Source: Alphaproteobacteria bacterium
Lineage (GTDB): Bacteria > Pseudomonadota > Alphaproteobacteria > Rhizobiales > JAJFHC01
Reading direction: 5' to 3'
NCBI GenBank assembly: GCA_021775805.1
Contig: JAJFHD010000068.1
Coordinates: forward strand, 44,409-108,408
Length of the DNA stretch: 64,000 bases
Shown: positions 8,972 to 17,768 of the stretch, one piece after another
Numbering within the stretch: the first letter of the stretch is position 1
How the letters are laid out: every line of letters begins with the position of its first letter
Notes under the pieces: generated by a model
What the model saw: only the letters and a program-made list of their open reading frames with translations
What the model was told of the DNA's origin: nothing
Databases searched by the model: none
Made by a program: the position numbers and the translations under genes

Positions 8972-9916
8972 ATGAATTCTGTAAAAATTTCTGTATTTCT
9001 GACATTAAGCTCGTTTTTGTGTTACCCTGCGGAGGCGCAGACCGTGAAATACAGGGGGTTGTGTGAGGCGTCCGCTGCCGCGGTCATGGATGACACCCAT
9101 TTTATTGTTGCCAGCGACGATAAGGATTCAGTCGCTGTCTACCAAAGCGATGGCAAACTCAAGGAACGTATTCCGGTCAACTGGTCTGACGATCTCGGGA
9201 AACTGTCCGACATTGAGGGTGCCGTAAAGATCGGCAGGACCACATTCTGGATCACGTCACATTCCTTGACCGATTCGCGCAAACGCAAGAAAAAACGCTT
9301 CAAGCTGTTCGCGACGGTCAACGAAAACGGCAAACCCGTTGAGGTGGGAAAAAAAGCAAAGGATCTGGAGGAGGTTCTTAGAGTTATCCTAGCAAACGTG
9401 GTACCGGAGGCCAATATTGGCGACGAAACGAAATCCACCCTCAACATTGAAGGGCTGGCTGCCACGCCCGCCGGTGAGCTTCTTGTCGGCCTGCGGGCTC
9501 CGTTGTCAAAAGATCGGGAGGCGTTGGTTGTCAATTTGGGAGATCCGTTCATTCTGGTTGGCCTGCCGGCAAACGAGCAACAAGTCGATTCCGCATTTCC
9601 ACAGGTGAGCCGCGTTCAACTGGGTGGCCGCGGCATCAGGAGCCTGGAGCTCCTGCCTCTGGCAGACTCTCAATTCGGAATCATCGCCGGTGCGTCGGGT
9701 AAAGAAGAAACGAGCTTTGCGTTTTTCAAGTGGGATGGCAGCAACAACGTATCTGAGGTTGACGGCATCGACTTCAAGGACATGCAACCGGAAGCCATGA
9801 TTGCATGGCCCGATGGACTGATTTCAATTTTTGGCGACAATGGCGATGTTTGCCAAGACAAAAAAGGACCCGGAGACAATGTGAATTCGTGGTTTCCGGG
9901 GTTGGCCCTAAAATAG
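8972..9916 (+). CDS. DUF3616-like periplasmic protein
   Basis: ATG 8972 follows an AGGAG and opens a 314-residue protein with a signal peptide cleaved after about residue 22 (YPAEAQ). The pattern 'GLCEASAAAVMDDTHFIVASDDKDSVAVY ... DIEGAVKIGRTTFWITSHS' is characteristic of DUF3616 proteins, which are predicted beta-propellers of unknown substrate. The second half repeats strand blocks ('IEGLAATPAGELLVGLRAP', 'IRSLELLPLADSQFGIIAG'), consistent with propeller blades. The gene stands alone behind a 150-base AT-rich stretch and has a lower GC content than its left neighbours, so it may have a separate origin. Confidence 0.75.
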   Translation: MNSVKISVFLTLSSFLCYPAEAQTVKYRGLCEASAAAVMDDTHFIVASDDKDSVAVYQSDGKLKERIPVNWSDDLGKLSDIEGAVKIGRTTFWITSHSLTDSRKRKKKRFKLFATVNENGKPVEVGKKAKDLEEVLRVILANVVPEANIGDETKSTLNIEGLAATPAGELLVGLRAPLSKDREALVVNLGDPFILVGLPANEQQVDSAFPQVSRVQLGGRGIRSLELLPLADSQFGIIAGASGKEETSFAFFKWDGSNNVSEVDGIDFKDMQPEAMIAWPDGLISIFGDNGDVCQDKKGPGDNVNSWFPGLALK

Positions 9917-10023
9917 TAGCACTAACGGACCCGGATGAGTGGTGTGTCAGCGGCTGGACTCCGTGCGATTGGTATTGCCAGAATTTGTGGGCGCCGAAAT
10001 GATCGGGATTGCAGTAAAACGCT

Positions 10024-10386
10024 TCAGTTCACAAATTTAACGGCTGTGCCCCAGACTTCGAAAAATCCCGGATCGAAGATATGCTTCCCGGGTATGCGTT
10101 TGCTGTCATAGCGAATGACCGCGTCGGCCCCAAGTTTCTTTGCCGGCCGGGTAATTCTTCCCATCGTGTTCAAATGATCATGGTAATTCGGACCGACGAT
10201 CTGCACGAGGCGGACGTGTATTTTCTTCAAAACGCGATATTTCCGGTTGATGTCGCCCTGATACACTGGCGGATTGCTCCAGCCGAACAGGTCGATACGG
10301 GTTCCGATGTCATCTTTGGGATGAGCGCAAGCTGCCAACAGTATTGACAGAGACAGTAAGGCAGCCAGTTTTATCCAATTGTGCAT
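10024..10386 (-). CDS. small lipoprotein (120 aa)
   Basis: ATG at 10386 begins a 120-residue protein with a type II signal: a short basic start, a hydrophobic core and the lipobox L-A-A-C, predicting lipidation near residue 20. The frame extends upstream to 10803, but that extension overlaps the broken ADP-ribosylation-type gene and lacks coding character. The mature part carries 'PAKKLGADAVIRYDSKRIPG', similar in style to small YbjQ/heavy-metal-type lipoprotein domains in which a 'LGADAVI' segment is common; I assign no family. It is convergent with the DUF3616 gene. Confidence 0.65.
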   Translation of the reverse strand: MHNWIKLAALLSLSILLAACAHPKDDIGTRIDLFGWSNPPVYQGDINRKYRVLKKIHVRLVQIVGPNYHDHLNTMGRITRPAKKLGADAVIRYDSKRIPGKHIFDPGFFEVWGTAVKFVN

Positions 10387-10548
10387 CGTTTTTCTCTGCA
10401 ACGGTGTAAGGTCATTTTCTGTAATGCAATCTATACAAAAACGGGGAATGCAAAAGCAGAGAATTGATCTTGTCCAGCAATAACTGCCGAATTCAGCTGT
10501 CGCTGCCTGAAGATCTACTTCGCTTGCAATAATGCGGGTCAGGGCCTC

Positions 10549-10917
10549 ATGAATTTGTATCGCCCCACGGGACAAAGAGAGCTGGATCTGGTCAAAGAAG
10601 GTGGCTGAAAGGCATGGCCGCCGCGGCTCCCCGATCAACCTATCTTTTATCCGGTTCTCAGCTTCGAATATGCCGAGAAGATCGCCCGTGACTGGAACTC
10701 TGTACAAGCGGCACCGGAGAATGTCGGCTACGTCACCCGGTTTGAAATCGACGGCGTTACCGCGCAGAAATATGCCGTTCAGGAAGCCGGTGGACGAGAC
10801 CACAGGGAGCTATGGGTGCCGGCAGGGGAACTGGATGCCTTCAATCGCGGCATCGTCGGGTTGATTGAAGTTGTCGCGACTTACCGGGATGGAAAGCGGT
10901 ACGCTGAAATTTCCTAG
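10549..10917 (+). pseudogene. ADP-ribosylation/crystallin-J1-type small protein, interrupted by an in-frame TGA
   Basis: Reading from ATG 10549 gives 'MNLYRPTGQRELDLVKEGG', then TGA at 10606-10608, then 102 further residues beginning 'KAWPPRLPDQPIFYPVLSFEYAEKIARDWN' and ending at TAG 10915-10917. The joined product closely fits the roughly 120-residue family commonly annotated 'ADP-ribosylation/crystallin J1', where a tryptophan normally sits at the TGA position. A single TGG-to-TGA change would therefore explain the break. The remainder looks well conserved, so the mutation is recent, or it is a sequencing error. The macrodomain gene begins 82 bp after its stop. Confidence 0.75.
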
Positions 10918-10999
10918 TCTCCTCGACGCAACAGAGGCATTGTTCTCAAGGACCGAACAAGTTTCGTCGGCAATACACTTCGATTGGCAGGACGTTTCC

Positions 11000-11506
11000 A
11001 TGGAAATGCGACTCATCAAAGCGGATATCACGGCAGTGGACGCAGAGGTCGTCGTCAACGCTGCAAATTCGTCACTGCTGGGTGGTGGTGGCGTCGACGG
11101 GGCTATTCATCGAAAGGGCGGGCCTGAAATTCTCGCAGCCTGCAGGGCGATCAGAAACAGGCAGGGCAAATGCGGCACCGGCGAAGCTGTGATTACAACG
11201 GCTGGACGACTGCCCGCCAGGTTTGTGATTCACACGGTCGGGCCGGTATGGAGCGGCGGGCATAACGATGAGAGACAGTTGCTCGCGAATTGCTACCGTT
11301 CCAGCCTGCAGCTTTGCATCGAGAACAACCTTCGAACGGTGGCGTTTCCAAACATCAGCACAGGGATTTACGGGTTCCCCAAACAGGATGCGGCGGAGAC
11401 CGCCATCGCTGCGGTCCAGGGGTTTGAAGACCGGGACCTGATCGAAGAGCTTGTGTTCGTCTGTTTCGACGAGGAAAATTACCGGATCTACCAAGCGTTG
11501 ATGTGA
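11000..11506 (+). CDS. macrodomain ADP-ribose hydrolase (MacroD/YmdB-type)
   Basis: The frame is open from 10865, but the family start fits ATG 11000 ('[11 protein letters not shown]'), giving 168 residues. The upstream part overlaps the preceding frame. Motifs of the MacroD class are clear: '[28 protein letters not shown]' (ribose-binding Asn-Ala-Ala-Asn and the glycine-rich loop) and '[12 protein letters not shown]' (second phosphate loop). Such enzymes remove ADP-ribose from proteins or hydrolyse O-acetyl-ADP-ribose. Adjacency to a broken ADP-ribosylation-type gene on the same strand suggests a transferase/hydrolase pair that has lost its first member. Confidence 0.9.
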   Translation: MEMRLIKADITAVDAEVVVNAANSSLLGGGGVDGAIHRKGGPEILAACRAIRNRQGKCGTGEAVITTAGRLPARFVIHTVGPVWSGGHNDERQLLANCYRSSLQLCIENNLRTVAFPNISTGIYGFPKQDAAETAIAAVQGFEDRDLIEELVFVCFDEENYRIYQALM

Positions 11507-11629
11507 ACCGTTGATCCATCCGGTCTCGGATCTGCTCGCCGATCGATTTGGGCATGGCGCCATGGATGGCGGCGGCAATGCCGCCGGCGGAACCGTCTTC
11601 AAAGCTCGTTCGTGAGATGTGATGAACCG

Positions 11630-11965
11630 TCATCTATCGCATTCAGGCGGTGTGTTTACTTGGCTGATGACAAAGCCATCTGCCGTCAGCTTGACCTGAT
11701 CATCACGAGAGATCTCAAAAACCAACTCGATCAGCCGGACTGCTGTCCTCCCGATATGATCGGGTGTGCCGCAAACGTCGCAGTCCAGGAAATTGTCTCC
11801 GTCCTGCGTGCGCATGAGATCACCGAAGGTCGAAGGCAGCAACGACAATGGGGCATACACATCCGGCTGGTCTGGAACGGGAATTGGCGCAGGTGAAACA
11901 ACCTCGCGGCGCGGCCATGCAACAACCGCGATCAACATCAGCAACGGCACCGCCACCAAAGCCAC
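11630..11965 (-). CDS. possible small membrane-anchored protein
   Basis: A GTG at 11965 opens a 111-residue frame with an N-terminal hydrophobic helix (about residues 1-17), a proline-rich linker and a soluble part with two cysteines in 'LDCDVCG'. The layout, a single anchor and then a small periplasmic domain, is plausible for a real protein, and the strand matches the genes to its right. I recognise no family, and an internal ATG (11938) is an alternative start. A non-coding frame cannot be excluded. The bases 11966-12158 contain a direct repeat TTCACCGCGG and no gene I can support. Confidence 0.4.
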   Translation of the reverse strand: MALVAVPLLMLIAVVAWPRREVVSPAPIPVPDQPDVYAPLSLLPSTFGDLMRTQDGDNFLDCDVCGTPDHIGRTAVRLIELVFEISRDDQVKLTADGFVISQVNTPPECDR

Positions 11966-12158
11966 ATTGGTGTAGGATCAGTTTGTCAGAAATTTCCTCG
12001 CGGCTGACGCAGCACCCGATGGCAGGATGCCTGCACCGGTCGACCCAAGCAGTTCACCGCGGAAATATTTCACCGCGGCGGCCCCGTCAACACGCAGATG
12101 CCCTCTTGAGAGACCAACGCATGTGGAACGAAAACGTCGCTTGATTAAAACGGATACT

Positions 12159-12482
12159 CTAGCGCAGGAAGCGACCTACCTTGGACTCCAACATCTGCAC
12201 CAACACCGGATCCATGTACGCGTAGTCATCGGGAATATCGAGGCAGATCACCCGCTTGCCATTCAGGTGCCGGCGAAAGCGTTTTGACAACTTGTTTCTG
12301 TGGGCCTTCTCCATGACGAAGATGATATCGGCCCATTCGATCTGTTCCGACGACAACGTCACGCTGGCATCCAATGCCAAGCCCGCGGAATCCGTCTCCA
12401 CACCGGGCCACGACGCAAATGTTTCCTCTGCGGTCGGGGACCTGAGTTTGTTGGCGGAGCAGATGAAGAGTGCATTTGTCAT
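12159..12482 (-). CDS. low-molecular-weight phosphotyrosine phosphatase-like protein
   Basis: ATG 12482 gives 107 residues starting 'MTNALFICSANKLRSPTAE'; an upstream ATG at 12500 would add six. The phosphate-binding loop C-x5-R (CSANKLR) followed by Ser-Pro-Thr-Ala-Glu is the active site of the LMW-PTP/arsenate-reductase fold. A later 'ADIIFVMEKAHRNKL' helix fits the family. This is the short version (about 110 residues) that often occurs alone in bacteria, and it lacks the full C-terminal Asp-Pro loop region of E. coli Wzb; 'MDPVL' may serve that role. Its substrate is unknown. Confidence 0.8.
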   Translation of the reverse strand: MTNALFICSANKLRSPTAEETFASWPGVETDSAGLALDASVTLSSEQIEWADIIFVMEKAHRNKLSKRFRRHLNGKRVICLDIPDDYAYMDPVLVQMLESKVGRFLR

Positions 12483-12595
12483 GTCCGGGAAGAAATGCAA
12501 GATCCCGCCGGATCCGTCAACTGCCTACAGTAGACTGTCAAGAACGGCGATCAGACCCATGCGCCAACGTCGTCCCGTTGTGTCGATATCGCCCT

Positions 12596-13117
12596 TCAGT
12601 TTCCGGCGGCACGTGCAACGGTCAGCAGATGGCTGTCACACCGACGGCAATCGCTGCTGCCGAAGCCTTTCAACACGATATGGAAGCCCGGGCGATTGAG
12701 CAGCCGGCCGATCAGTTCGCACTCGTGACCGCCGGGTACGGCAAGGGCGGTGATCTCGGCTGCTCTTGTGGTCAGTCTGTCGATGTGCCAGTGCAGCTTC
12801 TTGGAGGAACGGAAATGGCGCCGCACCCGGGCCCTGATCCCACCGGGGCCTCTCGCGCTTCCCGCGTAGGCATACAATGCCGGCGGGAATACTTGCTGCG
12901 CCCGCCCGGGCAGCGCGATCTCCACCGGTTCGTCAAGCCGAAGCAACACGACGTAGGCACCCTTGCTGTCGGGGATGTCATCGATGGAGCCAGGCGTGCA
13001 CCAGGTTCCCGGTATTCCGGCGCCCGTGATGCTTTTGCGAAGCAGTTTCGGGTTTGTCGGGTGATCGCCAGGATACCATGCCGTAAACCGGCCTTGCGGT
13101 TCCATGCTTGAAGTCAC
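12596..13117 (-). CDS. GIY-YIG/DUF123-family protein
   Basis: A GTG at 13117 overlaps the TGA of the ATP-grasp gene (GTGA), indicating translational coupling; ATG 13105 is an alternative. The 173-residue protein carries the DUF123 form of the GIY-YIG fold: 'GAYVVLLRLD', 'LYAYAGSARGPGGIRARVRRHF', 'LHWHIDRLT' and 'ECELIGRLL...GFGSSDCRRCDSHLL'. Family members are predicted nucleases, and the fold also occurs in restriction and repair enzymes. The N-terminal 45 residues are extra. Being the last gene of a PLP-enzyme/ATP-grasp operon is unusual for a nuclease. Confidence 0.82.
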   Translation of the reverse strand: MTSSMEPQGRFTAWYPGDHPTNPKLLRKSITGAGIPGTWCTPGSIDDIPDSKGAYVVLLRLDEPVEIALPGRAQQVFPPALYAYAGSARGPGGIRARVRRHFRSSKKLHWHIDRLTTRAAEITALAVPGGHECELIGRLLNRPGFHIVLKGFGSSDCRRCDSHLLTVARAAGN

Positions 13118-14379
13118 AACTGCACCTTCTTGTTTTCGCTGGCATGTGCCGGGGCGATCTCAAAATCGAGCCGGCCATGGGCGGTGCGCAGGGCCCGCTC
13201 CACCTCGTCCGGCTTGCCGGCGTGGGCGAAGATGAACCCAAGATACCTGTCGCCTTCGGGTAACGGCACGAGCCAGTCTCCGAAATGCGCGCTGATGATC
13301 ACATCGTCGATTCCTGGGCAAGACCGGGCGGCCTCGAGTCCGGTGATGGACCGTAATTGTCCGGCTGCGGGGATCGGAATCATCATGACACCGGAGGCCC
13401 GGTCTTCGCGTTTCAGGTCGGCCTCGGGAAAACCCAGGGCATGGCGCAGGATCACTTCTTCGAGTTTTACGTCGCCTGCAAAGCTGAGCGCGCGTGAACA
13501 CAGACCGCCGATCGACCGTGCAGCAAGCTCTATGACCCAGGCGCCCGTGTTGTTGAGACGTAGTTCCGCATGGATCGGGCCGTCCCGCAGTCCCAGGGCC
13601 CCGGCCGCGCGGGCGGTCTCGGCGAAGATCTCCTGCTGGTTGCCATCGGAAAGGCGTGAAGGCGTCACGTAGAGGGTTTCCTCGAAGAACGGGCCATCCA
13701 GAGGGTCGGGCTTGTCGAACAGGGCGAGGACATTCAGGTTGCCGTCTTTCAACAGACCCTCCAGGCTCACCTCCCGTCCCGGAATATAGCGCTCAATCAG
13801 GATCGAATTCTTGTGGCCTGCGTCAGTGGCCCCCGGCACTTGCTGCAAGATGGCGGCAATCCGCCGGCATGCCGCAAGGAACGCAATTTCATTGTCGGCC
13901 CTGATCACACCTCGGCTCGCGGACAGATTGAGCGGCTTCAGGATGCAAGGGTAGGCCAGTGATTTGGCCGTCTCTGAAAGGTCGTCGTAGAGGCTGACCA
14001 GCCTGAACCACGGCGAACGGATGCCGGCCTGCGCCAGAACGCAACGAAAACGGTATTTGTTGTGTGCGGCCTCGACCGATTTAATTGAATTGTGCGGCAG
14101 ACCCAGGGCTGCGGAGGCAACGGCCGCGAGCATGGTTGTTTCTTCGTCGGTTCCAACCACCGCGGCAACCGGGTAGGGGCGGGCATGGGCCACGATCCGG
14201 GAAATGTTCTGCTCGTTGGGCTCGAAACCAAGCGACAGGGACCGGCCGGAGGAAAACGGCTCCAGAACCTGGCGGTGGTTTGAGCCGACCACGACGTCGA
14301 CACCGAGACGCCGCGCAGCATCCAGAAAGTCTTTCGCCCGGTAGGACGTGGCCGGTAGCAGGAGGAGCACCCTTGGCAT
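13114..14379 (-). CDS. ATP-grasp family ligase (421 aa)
   Basis: ATG 14379 opens a protein with an N-terminal pre-ATP-grasp Rossmann-like part ('MPRVLLLLPATSYRAKDFLDAARRLGVDVVVGS'), a central ATP-grasp domain ('NKYRFRCVLAQAGI', 'YPCILKPLNLSASRGVIRADN', 'ILIERYIPGREVSLEGLL') and a metal-binding end ('GPIHAELRLNN..WVIELAARSIGGL'). This is the architecture of carboxylate-amine ligases such as BacD, PurK-like and amino-acid ligases. The C-terminal 90 residues form an additional domain. It sits 47 bp downstream of the PLP-NifU gene and is coupled to the GIY-YIG gene. It likely joins an amino or thiol acid made by its neighbour to another molecule; the substrate is not readable from sequence. Confidence 0.85.
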   Translation of the reverse strand: MPRVLLLLPATSYRAKDFLDAARRLGVDVVVGSNHRQVLEPFSSGRSLSLGFEPNEQNISRIVAHARPYPVAAVVGTDEETTMLAAVASAALGLPHNSIKSVEAAHNKYRFRCVLAQAGIRSPWFRLVSLYDDLSETAKSLAYPCILKPLNLSASRGVIRADNEIAFLAACRRIAAILQQVPGATDAGHKNSILIERYIPGREVSLEGLLKDGNLNVLALFDKPDPLDGPFFEETLYVTPSRLSDGNQQEIFAETARAAGALGLRDGPIHAELRLNNTGAWVIELAARSIGGLCSRALSFAGDVKLEEVILRHALGFPEADLKREDRASGVMMIPIPAAGQLRSITGLEAARSCPGIDDVIISAHFGDWLVPLPEGDRYLGFIFAHAGKPDEVERALRTAHGRLDFEIAPAHASENKKVQL

Positions 14380-14426
14380 CTATCCATTGACCCCGAAACA
14401 GCTGATGTTGCGCACGGCGAGTGAAT

Positions 14427-16205
14427 TCAAGAGGGGCCTTTCCTGGTTTCGAAATAGGGGTTGGTGCCGCTGGCATGGTCAGTCACATCGACAACGGAAA
14501 CGATCTCGGGAACCTGTTCCCTGATCATGACTTCGACGCCCTGTCTCAAGGTGACGTCGGACATGGCGCAGCCCTGACAACCGCCCTCGAACCGGATGTA
14601 GGCACAGTCGTTCTTGACTTCCACAAGCCGAACGAAACCTCCATGACCGCCAACGGCCGGATTGATCTGTTGGTCCAGAACGCGCCGCACGGCCGCCGCC
14701 GGCGACGTGCCGCGGTCAGACTGCAGATTTCGATCGGTGCCGGTGGCCGTGACGAGTTGCACATCCATGACTTCAGGCACGTAGTGGCGGATCATGTCCG
14801 AGATGTTGCCCATGATCGGGATCGAAGCCCCCGGTGACCCGAAAATTCCGAATTTCGCGATGCCGTCCGCATAGCCCTGAAAAGTCAGACTGCCGCCCCT
14901 GTCTGCGAGCAGAGGACGAACTTTGTCATCCAGAAGGTCTTTGATCCTGGTTGCTACTTCGTCTTCGGGCTGGACCTCGTTGTCCGGGCCGATGTCCTGC
15001 AGCGGGCTCTCGCCACTATGAGCCCGTGCGGCGGTCGCGGATTGCGCCAGTGCCTGTTCAAGGTCGGCAATCAGGTCCTGGGTATTCTCAAGGCCGATGG
15101 AAAGGCGCAACAAGTCCGGTGGAACCCGTGTCGACGGTCCCTCGATACTGGCGCGTTGTTCGATCAGGCTCTCGACGCCGCCAAGCGAGGTGGCGCGCTT
15201 GAACACCGCCACCCGGGCCGCGGTCGCCACGGCGGCGGCTTCACCGTGTGCATGGCGCAGCGACAGCATGCCGCCGAAGCCGCCGGACATCTGGCGTGCG
15301 GCTGTGGTGTGGCCGGGATGGCCGGGCAGTCCGGGGTACAACACATGGGAGACCTGGGGATGCCCCTCGAAATGGCGTGCGATGGCGAGTGCCCCTTCGC
15401 AACTGCGTTGGACCCGCACGAACAAGGTGCGCATTCCGCGCAACAGCAACCAGGCCTCGAACGGACCCAACACGGCGCCTGCGTCGCGGCGCCAGGCGCG
15501 TATGCGCTGCCAGAACGAATCCTGTTCTGCGCACACCACCGCGCCGGCAAGCACGTCGCTGTGGCCGTTCAGGTACTTGCTGGCAGAATGGACGACCAGG
15601 TCGGCGCCGAGTTCGAGCGGGCGGGTCAGCACGGGCGTCGCCACCGTGCTGTCGACGGCAACACGGGCACGGACAGCCCGCGCGATTTCCACTGCAGCTG
15701 CGATGTCGGTGATTTCCCAGGTTGGATTTGCCGGTGTTTCAAGCCAGACCAGCCGGGTCCTGCCGGGGCGCATTGCGCCGGCCAGCACCGTCAGGTCGGT
15801 CGTGTCCACGAATTCCACGTCGAGACCCCACGACATGGCAAAATCGATCAGCCAGGTCCGCAAGGCCCAGTACATGACCCGCGACGCCACCACATGATCG
15901 CCCGGCAGCAACGACTGAAAGACGGCATTCGCTGCCGCCATGCCGGAGGCAAAGAGCAGGCAATCGCTGCCACCCTCAAGGGCCGCCAGGAGTTGTTCGG
16001 GTTCGTCGTAGGTCGGATTGTGGGGCCGCGTGTAGCCGCGCCCGGAACTGTAGCCGCCGTCTGGATCCCGTTCGTAGGTGGTGGACAGATGCAGGGGCGG
16101 CACCAGTGCCCGCGTGACCTCGTCGATCTTCCCCATCGCCTGCGCTGCCAGAGTCTCAGGCGCGAGCGGGTGCGCCGGTCGGCCTTGATTTTTGTCACCG
16201 GTCAT
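14427..16205 (-). CDS. Cys/Met-metabolism PLP enzyme fused to two NifU-like domains
   Basis: The protein has 592 residues. Residues 10-390 are a trans-sulfuration-type PLP enzyme (cystathionine gamma-synthase/gamma-lyase family): 'RGYTRPHNPT', 'LFASGMAAANAVF', and the Schiff-base Lys210 in 'SASKYLNGHSD'. After a linker, residues about 415-487 form a NifU C-terminal-like domain in which the expected Cys-x-x-Cys is replaced by 'GSPGAS'. Residues about 505-577 form a second copy with an intact C543-Q-G-C546. NifU domains carry Fe-S clusters, so the fusion may couple release of sulfur from an amino acid to cluster assembly or transfer (inference). It heads the operon with ATP-grasp and GIY-YIG genes. 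Confidence 0.88.
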   Translation of the reverse strand: MTGDKNQGRPAHPLAPETLAAQAMGKIDEVTRALVPPLHLSTTYERDPDGGYSSGRGYTRPHNPTYDEPEQLLAALEGGSDCLLFASGMAAANAVFQSLLPGDHVVASRVMYWALRTWLIDFAMSWGLDVEFVDTTDLTVLAGAMRPGRTRLVWLETPANPTWEITDIAAAVEIARAVRARVAVDSTVATPVLTRPLELGADLVVHSASKYLNGHSDVLAGAVVCAEQDSFWQRIRAWRRDAGAVLGPFEAWLLLRGMRTLFVRVQRSCEGALAIARHFEGHPQVSHVLYPGLPGHPGHTTAARQMSGGFGGMLSLRHAHGEAAAVATAARVAVFKRATSLGGVESLIEQRASIEGPSTRVPPDLLRLSIGLENTQDLIADLEQALAQSATAARAHSGESPLQDIGPDNEVQPEDEVATRIKDLLDDKVRPLLADRGGSLTFQGYADGIAKFGIFGSPGASIPIMGNISDMIRHYVPEVMDVQLVTATGTDRNLQSDRGTSPAAAVRRVLDQQINPAVGGHGGFVRLVEVKNDCAYIRFEGGCQGCAMSDVTLRQGVEVMIREQVPEIVSVVDVTDHASGTNPYFETRKGPS

Positions 16206-16460
16206 TCTTGCCTCAAGCCTCCTGGGGTGCGCAGCCTGCGTGCTTGTGCCAGTCTGTCATTGCCGGAAGGGGCAATCAAGGTGAGGTATCGGCTTGCCCC
16301 GGTCTTTGCTTTCAACTTCCGATCGACCCCGATGAACTGGTGGGTAGTCTGAATGCCGAGCGGTATGCCGTTTTCACACGGAACCGTGGTGCCCGGTTTT
16401 GAGAATTGCCCGAAATTGAGTTCAATGGGCCAGGACGTCGAATCACGAGAGGAAATTGAA

Positions 16461-17654
16461 ATGAGAATCGATGCCCTTCCGGGCCCCCGGTGTTGGACGC
16501 TCCGGCTTGTCATCGCCGTTTTTGTTTGCGTGTCGGTAACGCCCGCCAGCGCTGAGACCTTTTCGCAATATTTGAGCAAATTGCGGGGCGATGCCAGGGC
16601 TTCAGGGATCTCGGACAAGGTCATCAGCGCCGCGTTCAAGGGATTGAAACCCAACATGAAGCTGATTCCCCTGACGACCAGGCAACCGGAGTTCCTGCAG
16701 CCGGTGGGGCGGTATCTTTCAAAACGCGTGACGTCCTCCCAGATCAGGAACGGCCGCAAGCGCGTCCGGAAGCACGCCAAGGACCTGGCTGCGGCAGAGC
16801 GTCGGTTTGGCGTCAACCGCTACATCGTGGCGGCCATCTGGGGACTTGAAACCAACTATGGCGGTTATGTGGGGAAGAGCGACATTTTCCGTTCGCTTGC
16901 AACTCTGGGATGGAAGCGGTACCGCGGCGAGTTTTTCCGAAAGCAGTTCATCGATGCGCTCCACATCATGCAAACCGAGAAGATCGGCCGCCGCCGGATG
17001 ATCGGATCGTGGGCGGGAGGCATGGGCCAAACCCAGTTCATTCCGTCCAGTTACCGTGAGCATGCCGTTGATTTCGACGGCGACGGCCGCCGGGACCTGT
17101 GGCGTTCGACCGCGGATGCGCTGGGTTCCACAGCGAACTACCTCGTCAAATACGGATGGGTGCCGGGCGAGCCGTGGGGCTATCCCGTCATCCTGCCGAA
17201 GGACCTGCCCCGGACGGCATGGACACGCCCCTGGAAGGATTGGGCGACGGCCGGTGTGCGGCGTAAGGACGGGGGCAAATTCCCCGCGAAGTCACAGGCG
17301 ACGCTGTTGTTTCCGGCAGGCTCGGAAGGCCCGGCCTATCTGGTGACGCAGAACTATACCGCCATCCGGAACTACAATTGGTCCGACTCTTATGTTTTGT
17401 CGGTGACACGCCTGGCGGCGCACCTGAGCGGCAGGCCGCCGCCGACCCAAAAATGGCCGACGCGTTCGCCGCTGCTCAAGCCGCAGCGCCAGAAAATTCA
17501 ATCCCTGCTTGCTCAAAAGGGGTATCCGGTGCCCAACCGGATAGGCCGTATCACGCTGGAAATGCGCAAAGTCATCCGGGACTATCAGTTGTCGCGCGGC
17601 CTCGTTGCCGACGGCCACCCGGATCTGGAACTGCTGAAGGCGTTGGGCGGGTAG
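16461..17654 (+). CDS. mltB: MltB-type lytic murein transglycosylase
   Basis: ATG 16461, preceded by GAGGAAA, gives 397 residues. An upstream frame from 16353 exists but would bury the signal peptide. The N-terminus is a Sec signal (hydrophobic 'LVIAVFVCVSVTPASA'). The catalytic domain has Glu130 in 'AIWGLETNYGG', then 'WAGGMGQTQFIPSSY' and 'DFDGDGRRDLW', all hallmarks of the MltB/Slt35 family. The last 60 residues form a PG_binding_1 domain ('LLAQKGYPV...VIRDYQLSRGLVADGHP'). The enzyme cleaves the MurNAc-GlcNAc bond in the periplasm with 1,6-anhydro product formation. It is a housekeeping type and is divergent from the PLP-NifU operon. Confidence 0.93.
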   Translation: MRIDALPGPRCWTLRLVIAVFVCVSVTPASAETFSQYLSKLRGDARASGISDKVISAAFKGLKPNMKLIPLTTRQPEFLQPVGRYLSKRVTSSQIRNGRKRVRKHAKDLAAAERRFGVNRYIVAAIWGLETNYGGYVGKSDIFRSLATLGWKRYRGEFFRKQFIDALHIMQTEKIGRRRMIGSWAGGMGQTQFIPSSYREHAVDFDGDGRRDLWRSTADALGSTANYLVKYGWVPGEPWGYPVILPKDLPRTAWTRPWKDWATAGVRRKDGGKFPAKSQATLLFPAGSEGPAYLVTQNYTAIRNYNWSDSYVLSVTRLAAHLSGRPPPTQKWPTRSPLLKPQRQKIQSLLAQKGYPVPNRIGRITLEMRKVIRDYQLSRGLVADGHPDLELLKALGG

Positions 17655-17768
17655 CCTGTTGCGGTCAGTTGGGATGTCGTTGAGCGGCCATCACTTTGTG
17701 TCCAACCCAGTGACATGATGTGGCTCCATCAATCGATCCAGGGCGACCGGGTGTTGCGCCAGAACGGG

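Noticed and set aside
10549..11506. A DarTG-type DNA ADP-ribosylation toxin-antitoxin pair
   Set aside because: The broken protein is about 120 residues and lacks the DUF4433 pattern of DarT, and the macrodomain is the stand-alone MacroD type without the DarG C-terminal part. Only a looser transferase/hydrolase pairing is proposed.
11848..12144. Plus-strand 98-codon frame between the membrane protein and phosphatase genes
   Set aside because: Serine/arginine-rich and opposite in strand to neighbours; no start signal.
15018..16352. Long plus-strand frame (444 codons) opposite the PLP-NifU gene
   Set aside because: It is antisense to a protein with complete family motifs, is rich in Arg, Gly and His and has no recognisable domain. 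High-GC genes commonly leave such frames open.
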